This document shows, piece after piece, positions 6,790 through 12,511 of a stretch of DNA of 17,198 nucleotides. The notes beneath the pieces are model-generated. The model was not told where the DNA came from, searched no databases, and worked only from the letters and a program-made list of their open reading frames with translations. A program made the translations under genes and the position numbers. The DNA comes from Promethearchaeota archaeon. GTDB taxonomy: Archaea > Asgardarchaeota > Lokiarchaeia > Sigyniarchaeales > SOKP01. The first letter of the stretch is position 1. The number at the start of each line of letters is the position of its first letter. The stretch covers positions 1 through 17,198 of the forward strand of contig JAHLWE010000332.1 in assembly GCA_019058135.1 (NCBI GenBank), read 5' to 3'.

Positions 6790-7425
6790 ATGGATATTGG
6801 ACGACCAACTGATTCTCTTGCGGCATTCTTATTAATGAAACGTGGTTGCAAAATACACCCGATTATTTTTAATTTATTCGAAAATAAGAAAAATTTAGAT
6901 TCAATTTTGAGTAATTATAAGATTATGGAGACATACTACAACGATAAAAATTTAGACCTTAATATCATAAATTTTAATCCTATTTTAAAAAAAATTCATA
7001 ACGAAATCATTGAAAAAAAGTATGTGTGCGCTCTTTGTAATTTAATTCGATTAAAAATTATATCAAATCTTTTAAAATCTAGTCACTTTAAAGGCAAAAT
7101 TAAAATTCGAGGATTAACCACTGGTATCAATTTAACTAACATCGATTGTTGCCCTAATGCTGTAGACATAGATATTCTGGCATATAGTAATGAATTTTTA
7201 GACTTACCAGTTTTCACATCTTGTATCGGTTTAGAAAGAAAAGAAATTATTGATATGTTAAATAAAATCTCTCCTCATCTGAAAGGAAAAAAATATTGTC
7301 CTTACTGCCCTAAAAATCAGGAGTTTAACTATCAATTAGTTTATGATTTATATGAATCAATGAATTTAGAAAAATATATCAAAAAAGAATTATTTGAAGT
7401 CAAAAACCTCAATATCTATTCATAG
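6790..7425 (+). CDS. thiI: tRNA sulfurtransferase ThiI, C-terminal adenylation domain with altered PP-loop
   Basis: Continuation, in the same frame, of the THUMP half. It aligns with the ThiI adenylation domain: LAAFLLMKRGC at 10-20, LTTGINLTNI at 109-118 (family TGESLGQVASQT), LPVFTSCIGLERKEII at 139-154. The PP-loop that binds ATP, normally SGGxDS, reads IGRPTDS here, so the Ser-Gly-Gly is gone and adenylation is doubtful. A CALC motif at 80-83 matches the CxxC of archaeal ThiI proteins, which is needed for sulfur transfer in methanogens, and a second CPYC lies at 170-173. The frame starts at an ATG 21 bases after the TAA, with no Shine-Dalgarno sequence before it. The intact remainder argues for a recent break, or for a variant enzyme family with a changed loop. 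Confidence 0.75.
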   Translation: MDIGRPTDSLAAFLLMKRGCKIHPIIFNLFENKKNLDSILSNYKIMETYYNDKNLDLNIINFNPILKKIHNEIIEKKYVCALCNLIRLKIISNLLKSSHFKGKIKIRGLTTGINLTNIDCCPNAVDIDILAYSNEFLDLPVFTSCIGLERKEIIDMLNKISPHLKGKKYCPYCPKNQEFNYQLVYDLYESMNLEKYIKKELFEVKNLNIYS

Positions 7426-7497
7426 GGAAAATAAAATTTTATTAATTTTTTATAATAATGAGGTTTAAAAAGTCATAAGAACTCTTTTTATAAGATA

Positions 7498-7779
7498 ATG
7501 GCTAAAGTACAGCTATATTTACTAAATATTTTTTATCTAAGAGTTAAAAAGAACCTTTTAGAATATGAAGCTAAAAATATTAAACAACTCATTTCAAAAT
7601 TTGTAGCTGAATATAAAGCTAAAATTGGAACCGATTTTTTAAATACAAAACAAAATTTTGTGAATGATCTAATAATAATCCTTCTAAATGGTAGAAATAT
7701 ACGATTCTTAAAAGGGAAAAAAACCAAATTAAGTGATAATGATAAAATTTATCTATCTCTTCCAGTTTCGGGAGGTTAA
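7498..7779 (+). CDS. Beta-grasp sulfur-carrier / ubiquitin-like protein (MoaD/ThiS/SAMP type) with C-terminal Gly-Gly
   Basis: 93 residues ending exactly in SGG, the diglycine tail that E1-like enzymes adenylate and then thiocarboxylate, or that is conjugated to lysines in SAMP/Urm1-type proteins. The order of elements fits MoaD/SAMP: an N-terminal strand VQLYLLNIFYLRV, a helix IKQLISKFVAEYK, then the conserved ILLNGRNIRFLKG (about 61-73), TKLSDNDKIYLSLPV and the tail. It lies 72 bases after the ThiI halves on the same strand, so it may feed or use the same sulfur relay (tRNA thiolation, molybdopterin, thiamine) or be a protein modifier. No ThiF/MoeB/UbaA-like E1, MoaE or JAMM protease is in the window. 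The N-terminal part is unusually rich in Lys and Asn but fits the local composition. Confidence 0.8.
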   Translation: MAKVQLYLLNIFYLRVKKNLLEYEAKNIKQLISKFVAEYKAKIGTDFLNTKQNFVNDLIIILLNGRNIRFLKGKKTKLSDNDKIYLSLPVSGG

Positions 7780-7800
7780 ATCTAAATCATGAGAAATTTT

Positions 7801-7823
7801 ATATATAGTATCATTCTATATAT
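7801..7823. repeat. Perfect 8-bp inverted repeat with 7-base loop
   Basis: ATATATAG (7801-7808) and CTATATAT (7816-7823) are exact inverted copies around TATCATT, in the 99-base gap between the Gly-Gly protein gene and the GTPase gene. It could be a weak hairpin at the 3' end of the first transcript. The right arm, TATATATTTTA, also looks like a TATA box for the GTPase gene (ATG at 7879). Confidence 0.35.
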
Positions 7824-7878
7824 TTTACAACAGTAAAGTGAAAATTTTGAATTATACTAAGATCATTTTCTGATTATA

Positions 7879-8811
7879 ATGCCAAAGAAATCCATTAAAT
7901 TTTTAGGTTTAGATTTCGCGGGAAAGACAAGCATAATTACTGCAATCAAAGAAAAATTTGGTTATATAGAAAAAGTAAAAGAATTAAAACCTACAAGATA
8001 TATTGAACGAGAGGAATTTCAATTCTTAAATTTAGAAATTATTAGCCACGATTTTGGAGGTCAAGTACAATATAGAGATGATTATTTAAAATACCCTCAC
8101 CGTTATCTTGCAAATACAGATCTTTTATTTTATTTGATTGATTGCCAAGACCCTGAGCGCTATGGGGAGTCACTGGATTATTTTGATAAAGTTATGGAAT
8201 ACTTTAAGGAACAACGGGAGAATATTCCGATCATGGTTCTTTTACATAAATTCGATCCTGAAATAAAAGAAAATCGAGAGTTAAATAAAAGAGCATTGGT
8301 ATTCAAGCAAAATTTATTGAAATATAAAGAATTTCAGATTTATTTTTTTGAAACTTCTATTTATGATATTAAAAGTATTATGGATGCTTTTTCAACGGGT
8401 TTGTCATTTCTCTTCGAAAATATTGAGATGCTTTATAGCTACTTCGAAGATATTTCTAAAAGATATAATATTCTTTTCATTTCTTTAATCGATTCTACTG
8501 GAATCACAGTTGGAGAATATTATTCGGCATTAAGGTTGATTGATAAATTGAAAATTTATAATCTGTACTTGGAAGTTTTAAAAAAAGTAAAAATGGAAAA
8601 TAAAGAAAAATATGAATTTTCTGATATACTTTCAAATGGAAAACGTTTTTCTGGTGTTATTGAAGTTTTAAATTTAAGTAATTTCGATTTTTTTTTATTA
8701 ATTTTAATTGAAGAAGAAAAAGAAAATTTAGAAAAAACGATTAGCGCTTTAGATGCCATTGAAGCCGAGAAAGATAAAATGGAAGTAATTATTTCACAAA
8801 TCCTTACATAA
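7879..8811 (+). CDS. Rag/Gtr-like small GTPase with C-terminal roadblock/longin-like domain
   Basis: 310 residues. The Ras-like G domain (1-180) has all motifs: G1 GLDFAGKTS (10-18), probable switch I Thr39, G3 DFGGQ (58-62), G4 HKFD (123-126) and G5 ETSIYD (158-163). HKxD and TSIxD are the forms of eukaryotic Rag/Gtr GTPases, while the P-loop GLDxAGKT is Arf-like. No lipid-modification Cys or N-terminal myristoylation glycine is seen. From about 195 to 308 a second alpha/beta domain (NILFISLIDSTGITVG, later FSGVIEVLNLS and FFLLILIEEE) matches the roadblock/longin-like C-terminal domain by which Rag proteins pair. In eukaryotes Rag heterodimers sit on lysosomes and signal amino-acid supply; here only a switch role at a membrane or scaffold can be inferred. 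It is transcribed alone and is convergent with the sugar kinase. Confidence 0.85.
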   Translation: MPKKSIKFLGLDFAGKTSIITAIKEKFGYIEKVKELKPTRYIEREEFQFLNLEIISHDFGGQVQYRDDYLKYPHRYLANTDLLFYLIDCQDPERYGESLDYFDKVMEYFKEQRENIPIMVLLHKFDPEIKENRELNKRALVFKQNLLKYKEFQIYFFETSIYDIKSIMDAFSTGLSFLFENIEMLYSYFEDISKRYNILFISLIDSTGITVGEYYSALRLIDKLKIYNLYLEVLKKVKMENKEKYEFSDILSNGKRFSGVIEVLNLSNFDFFLLILIEEEKENLEKTISALDAIEAEKDKMEVIISQILT

Positions 8812-8827
8812 ATTCTCTATTATAAAA

Positions 8828-9916
8828 TTAGCTCTTCAAAAATTCATCTAATTCTTTTTCAGTTGGGCTCTCTCCTTTTGAGATTTTAAATGCAGCTGTA
8901 TATGTACCAAATTTTCCGCAATTTTCTAGTACTTCAAATAATTCTTTACGATTTTCTGGCTGATAAAGTGATTTAAGATGATTTAAATCTTCAATAAGAT
9001 TATATAGTTTTGAAATAAATCCAGCAGAATAGGTATCTCCAGCCCCAGTTTGGTCTAAAACTTTAACTGGCATAATTGGGATTCTAATTTTAATATCATG
9101 TTCGCTCCTAATAAAGGAACCTTTTCTTCCATGTGTGTAAATCCTTATATGGGAAAATTTTTTCATTATTTCATCAACGACATCAATTAAATTCTCTATT
9201 CCAATTTCATCTTCAACGTTTATTAATGATTTTCCCAATATTTCCGCCAAATCCCTAAGATTAGAAAACATAATATCCATTTTATAATTTAAAATTTCTC
9301 GTAATTCTTCAATTGATTTTACTTGTTGTAATTCTAACGTGAAGATGGATATAATATTTTTATTTTTTGACAATTGAATGGGCTTTTTATATTTTTTTGC
9401 AATAGGTGTAAAGAAAATAATCTTATTTCCAGTTAAAACTCTCTCGTTTAATTCAATTTTATCAAAATTCATTTCCCGTTTTAAATTTGGAGCAACTAAT
9501 ATTTTTGTAATCGAAGAATCCTCAATAATTGTACTAATTGGGGTTGGTTTATCAATTTGATATACATTTTCTATGTCAATTCCCATATTTCCCAATTCGT
9601 CTAATATCCAACTCGCGTCTTTTCCAATAATTGTCAGTAATTTTATTGGTAATCCTAATTTTACCATTAATTCTGCAGAATTATTCCCGTTTCCTCCACG
9701 ATTTAAAAATGAAATTCCTTCATTTTTTTTGTGTGAATCCAAAATCGTCTCTAAAACCCTTTCTTTCAAAAAATTTTTCGATTTAATTTTATTAATTTCA
9801 TAAAGACTAAAGATTTTATCTGAAATTCTTTCAATAAGTTGGTTAAAGAATTTTGTTTTATAATACAAGTCAATATGGCATTCTCCTACAACTAAGATTT
9901 TTTTTCTCTCTTTCAT
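8828..9916 (-). CDS. PfkB-family carbohydrate/nucleoside kinase
   Basis: ATP-dependent kinase of the ribokinase fold, 362 residues from the ATG at 9916. It begins with the usual KKILVVGECHIDLY, has the glycine-rich substrate motif GGNGNN at 74-79 with SAELMVKLG following, and the PfkB signature 2 DQTGAGDTYSAGF with catalytic Asp294 (TGAGD at 290-294). The true substrate (sugar, nucleoside or phosphosugar) cannot be read from the sequence. About 40 residues inserted near the N-terminus (30-70) make it longer than ribokinase (about 310). A TTG or ATG further upstream in frame (to 9994) would run into the tRNA gene, so it is rejected. The gene lies 40 bases downstream of tRNA-Ser on the same strand and is convergent with the GTPase gene 16 bases away. 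Confidence 0.85.
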   Translation of the reverse strand: MKERKKILVVGECHIDLYYKTKFFNQLIERISDKIFSLYEINKIKSKNFLKERVLETILDSHKKNEGISFLNRGGNGNNSAELMVKLGLPIKLLTIIGKDASWILDELGNMGIDIENVYQIDKPTPISTIIEDSSITKILVAPNLKREMNFDKIELNERVLTGNKIIFFTPIAKKYKKPIQLSKNKNIISIFTLELQQVKSIEELREILNYKMDIMFSNLRDLAEILGKSLINVEDEIGIENLIDVVDEIMKKFSHIRIYTHGRKGSFIRSEHDIKIRIPIMPVKVLDQTGAGDTYSAGFISKLYNLIEDLNHLKSLYQPENRKELFEVLENCGKFGTYTAAFKISKGESPTEKELDEFLKS

Positions 9917-9935
9917 GATAATCAGACTCTTGTCT

Positions 9936-9946
9936 CTAAAATATGA
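9936..9946 (-). promoter_or_regulatory. TATA-like box of the PfkB kinase gene
   Basis: The minus strand reads TCATATTTTAG, centred about 25 bases before the ATG at 9916, which fits leaderless initiation. It lies between the 3' end of tRNA-Ser and the kinase gene, so the kinase need not be cotranscribed with the tRNA. Confidence 0.35.
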
Positions 9947-9956
9947 CCACAAAATG

Positions 9957-10056
9957 CGCAGAAGGAGGGAATTGAACCCCCGCGTGTGAAACACACACCG
10001 GCTTTCCCGATTCTAAGAATCTCGAGGCCGGCGCCTTACCACTAGACTACTTCTGC
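9957..10056 (-). tRNA. tRNA-Ser (anticodon CGA) with a 17-base intron
   Basis: Acceptor stem GCAGAAG/CTTCTGC (7 bp), D arm GTCT-AGTGGTA-AGGC, anticodon stem CCGGC/GCCGG, loop CTCGAG+A with anticodon CGA, a long variable arm with stem GTGTG/CACAC (class II), T arm GGGGG-TTCAATT-CCCTC and discriminator G73. The serine identity rests on the CGA anticodon, the class II variable arm and G73 (leucine would have A73). CCA is not encoded. The mature tRNA would be 83 bases. The intron (10004-10020) lies after position 37, the most common archaeal place. The unspliced loop folds into a bulge-helix-bulge: CTCG pairs with CGGG, flanked by the 3-base bulges AGA and AAA, and cutting after the second base of each bulge gives exactly 17 bases. 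Confidence 0.92.
10004..10020 (-). other. 17-base tRNA intron (bulge-helix-bulge, position 37/38)
   Basis: The intron reads ATTCTTAGAATCGGGAA and has a small internal hairpin TTC-TTA-GAA. The 4-bp central helix between exon CTCG and intron CGGG includes one G-U pair. The splicing endonuclease should cut within both 3-base bulges. Confidence 0.75.
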
Positions 10057-10276
10057 TTGTGCTAGATTACTTAATTAAATTTTTTAATTTATTTTCTATT
10101 ATTAAATATGGGAAGTTTTTTTTAATTATTTTTACTCACATTCAAATATTGGAAATTTCTTCATTTTGCTATAAAGATTTTCAAAAATGAAATATATATT
10201 ATTTTGCAAAATATTAATTAAACATTTTTAGAATTTTTGCTATTGAAAATTCGAGGTTTTTATCCTGTCACATAAT
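10057..10276. other. Intergenic region with no recognised gene
   Basis: These 220 very AT-rich bases separate the tRNA-Ser gene (minus) from the protease gene (plus). They should hold two divergent promoters. AT-rich TATA-like stretches occur throughout, so none can be singled out. I see no RNA gene or repeat here. Confidence 0.4.
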
Positions 10277-11158
10277 TTGCTCCTTTATTCCCAATTGCCT
10301 AATAGTTGTGGATTATCCACCTTTCTAATGTTGATTAATCCTGAAAAAAATACTACTGTAAAAAAATTTTTAGAAGGAATTTTCCAAAAAATGAAATTTC
10401 TGGTTTTAGATCTTAAAGATAACAAAAAAGAATTTCGATGGTCCTATGTACTTGAATATATTCTTTTAAAATCAATAGCAAATAATAAATTAAGTGATCA
10501 TTTATCAAAACAAATCCCCGAATTACTTGAAAATTCTAAAATACTTATTAAATCTGAACTAAAAAAAGAGAAAGACACGGATTATATTTTAAATAGCGAA
10601 CTGAGAAAAAACTCATTAGACTCTTATTTTAAAACTGGTTTAGAAAATCCTTTTATTATTAGGAATCACCTCTATTCAATAAAACATGACTATGAATTAA
10701 GGATTCTCTTTAATTTATTTGGTGGGAAGTATCTCTCTCAAGAATTAAGTGATTTGAGCGGATTTTTTTATTTTACAAATGATGATTTGAAAGACTTAAA
10801 TGGCGAAAGATTTACCTTAAAATATCAAACAATTAAAAATCATATTGAGAAATGTCCCAATCATTGTATTGCAATTAATTCATCCTATCATTGGCTTGCG
10901 TTAATATCAGCCTTAAAAATTGGAAAAGACCATCTCTTAATATTAAATGATCCCGATAAAACTAAACAAATTAAGAAAAAAATTTCAAAGAGAAAATTCT
11001 CTGATAAAGATCTCTTCTATTTTTTTAAATACGATCTAAAAAACGCTATAATATTAACTGAAGAGATAAAAGAATTTTTAGAAAAGGAATTATCTAAAGA
11101 AAAAAATCTCCTTATAAATTTACTCAGAATGATTAAAAAAGATAAGAAAGAAGAATAG
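10277..11158 (+). CDS. Papain-fold (C39-like) cysteine protease candidate
   Basis: 293 residues, not confidently assigned to a named family. The N-terminus carries Q6-x4-C11-G12-L13 (QLPNSCGLS), the arrangement of oxyanion Gln and nucleophile Cys in C39-like and other papain-fold peptidases. Much later come His205-Trp206 (YHWLALISA) after a hydrophobic strand, and Asn224-Asp225 in LLILNDPD, as expected for a Cys-His-Asn/Asp triad. Between them is an alpha-helical insertion of about 120 lysine-rich residues. It has no signal peptide, so it is probably cytosolic. The start is a TTG: there is no ATG before the Cys, and the frame upstream closes with TGA at 10244, so the active-site region must begin at TTG (or CTG at 10265). 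The C-terminus is charged and helical. It may be a peptidase, transglutaminase-like enzyme or deubiquitinase-like enzyme; the substrate is unknown. Confidence 0.6.
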   Translation: MLLYSQLPNSCGLSTFLMLINPEKNTTVKKFLEGIFQKMKFLVLDLKDNKKEFRWSYVLEYILLKSIANNKLSDHLSKQIPELLENSKILIKSELKKEKDTDYILNSELRKNSLDSYFKTGLENPFIIRNHLYSIKHDYELRILFNLFGGKYLSQELSDLSGFFYFTNDDLKDLNGERFTLKYQTIKNHIEKCPNHCIAINSSYHWLALISALKIGKDHLLILNDPDKTKQIKKKISKRKFSDKDLFYFFKYDLKNAIILTEEIKEFLEKELSKEKNLLINLLRMIKKDKKEE

Positions 11159-11208
11159 TCCAATTTTATGATATCTCTGGAAAGATAGACAATAAAAAAA
11201 CTTTAAAT

Positions 11209-11505
11209 TCAAGCGGGAATATATACTTTTAATTTAGGGGTTGACTTCTTTAAAACTATTAGTCCTTCCTCATTGTATCTTTCTAGTAATTTTTTCGCAG
11301 TTGAAACTCTAATCTCATACTTCATTGATAATGTTGTTGGAGTAATAGTTTTTAGTTTCATAATCTCTTCCTTTATTTGTTTTTCTAAACTAGCAGGAAT
11401 AAAAACATCTCTTTTTGTAATACTTACTTGTTTTACTCTTCCATATTTTCTTCCAAGTTTAATTGTTTTTTTGACTAAACTTAATTTTTCTTCTTTTTCA
11501 GACAT
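11209..11505 (-). CDS. rps25e: Small-subunit ribosomal protein eS25
   Basis: 98 residues with the eS25 winged-helix pattern: a basic N-terminus, then VSITKRDVFIPASLEKQIKE and, at about 54-98, ITPTTLSMKYEIRVSTAKKL followed by LERYNEEGLIVLKK, matching the family's LITPSVLSERLKINGSLAR and EEKGLIKLV. In the ribosome it sits on the head of the small subunit. It occurs in TACK and Asgard archaea and eukaryotes but not Euryarchaeota, which helps place the organism. It is divergent from the Bud23-like gene; a TATA-like TATAAATA (11537-11544, minus) lies about 36 bases before the ATG. Confidence 0.88.
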   Translation of the reverse strand: MSEKEEKLSLVKKTIKLGRKYGRVKQVSITKRDVFIPASLEKQIKEEIMKLKTITPTTLSMKYEIRVSTAKKLLERYNEEGLIVLKKSTPKLKVYIPA

Positions 11506-11536
11506 TCATTACACTCTTATAGATTAAAATTAATAT

Positions 11537-11544
11537 TATTTATA
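11537..11544 (-). promoter_or_regulatory. TATA-like box of the eS25 gene
   Basis: The minus strand reads TATAAATA. Transcription about 26 bases downstream would leave a leader of about 10 bases before the ATG at 11505. Confidence 0.4.
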
Positions 11545-11601
11545 ACTTAAAGCCAAATTATATTAAGAAATGTAGAGATTGAAAAAATATAAAATTTATT
11601 C

Positions 11602-11612
11602 TTTTATATTTA
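11602..11612 (+). promoter_or_regulatory. TATA-like box of the Bud23-like gene
   Basis: TTTTATATTTA is centred about 39 bases before the GTG start at 11646, leaving a leader of about 13 bases. Together with the eS25 box it makes a divergent promoter region of 140 bases. Confidence 0.35.
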
Positions 11613-11645
11613 TTCATAAGGACTTATTTTTTGGAATTGTGAATT

Positions 11646-12275
11646 GTGTCTGATTATTATTTTAATATTAAGACTAAGAGACCCGAAGAAATTTATCAAA
11701 ATGTTTTTGAATACTTTAAAGATGACCAAATAATTAAATATAGTACATCTAAAAGTATGATGAAAATTCAAGAGAAAATTACTTTAAGAGCGTTAGAAAT
11801 TATTAAAATTCAACCAAAAGATTTAATTCTTGATGCGGGGAGTGGTTGTGGTTTCTCTTCAATTGTACTTAATAAGTTGGGGTTCAATGTAGTCTCGTTG
11901 GATATTATTAAATATTTACTTACTTATTATCCAATTCCTGAATTAAATCCTACTCTTGCCGATATATGTTTAACTCCTTTTAGAGATGAGACTTTTGAGG
12001 CAATTATATCAATCTCCGCACTTCAATGGATATATACAGAACCAAATAATCCTAAGATGGAAAATGAATTAAATGATCTTATCAATTCCTTTTATCGAAT
12101 TTTAAAACCTAACGGAAAAATTATTTTTCAATTTTATCCTAAAAATAATTTTATCATGGAAAAAATCGGTTCCGCTTTTAAAAAAAATAATCTTTTCGAA
12201 GGAAACTTCATAATTGATCACATTAAAAGTCCCAAAAAGAGAAAAATTTTTTTATTTCTAAAAAAACAATCTTAA
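11646..12275 (+). CDS. Bud23-like SAM-dependent rRNA methyltransferase
   Basis: Class I methyltransferase, 209 residues, with SAM motif I ILDAGSGCGF (61-70), acidic LD at 85-86 ending strand 2, and the motif IV region ISISALQW (121-128). Several stretches match eukaryotic Bud23/WBSCR22, which makes 7-methylguanosine in 18S rRNA near the P site (G1639 in yeast): KITLRALEI, SISALQW, NDPK-like NNPK, QFYPKN (162-167), and a basic C-terminus KSPKKRKIFLFLKK. Eukaryotic Bud23 is larger and works with Trm112; the C-terminal extension is short here. I infer an archaeal small-subunit rRNA methyltransferase. The start is a GTG: an in-frame TGA lies just upstream and the next ATG is at residue 38, inside the conserved region. 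It lies next to eS25, which is also a small-subunit component. Confidence 0.78.
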   Translation: MSDYYFNIKTKRPEEIYQNVFEYFKDDQIIKYSTSKSMMKIQEKITLRALEIIKIQPKDLILDAGSGCGFSSIVLNKLGFNVVSLDIIKYLLTYYPIPELNPTLADICLTPFRDETFEAIISISALQWIYTEPNNPKMENELNDLINSFYRILKPNGKIIFQFYPKNNFIMEKIGSAFKKNNLFEGNFIIDHIKSPKKRKIFLFLKKQS

Positions 12276-12511
12276 ATAATACACATAAAACAGTTTAAAT
12301 TATTTCAAAAAAGCAATTCCTAATTTTGTCGAATTTCTATAATAAATAATCACATTATCTTCAATTTCAGAGATATATAATATTTCGATAATATTAACCT
12401 AAAAAAATTTTAAATACTCAGATTTTGATTATATACCTAATACTATATTTTTTTTGAAATTTAATTTTAAATATAAATTAATATCAATCCTAACAAAAAA
12501 AAGGGTTTAAT
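12276..12511. other. Intergenic region upstream of the surface-protein gene
   Basis: 236 very AT-rich bases with no open frame or RNA gene that I recognise. A TATA-like TTTAAATATAAATTA (12466-12480) lies about 38 bases before the ATG at 12512. AAGGG (12501-12505) lies 6 bases before that ATG and may act as a weak ribosome-binding site. Confidence 0.4.

Noticed and set aside
7457..7477. Six-codon open frame ATG AGG TTT AAA AAG TCA before the sulfur-carrier gene
   Set aside because: Too short, with no ribosome-binding site; a leader peptide cannot be supported.
9917..9994. N-terminal extension of the PfkB kinase by 26 codons
   Set aside because: It would overlap the 3' part of the tRNA-Ser gene and adds no family-like sequence; the ATG at 9916 begins right at the conserved first strand.
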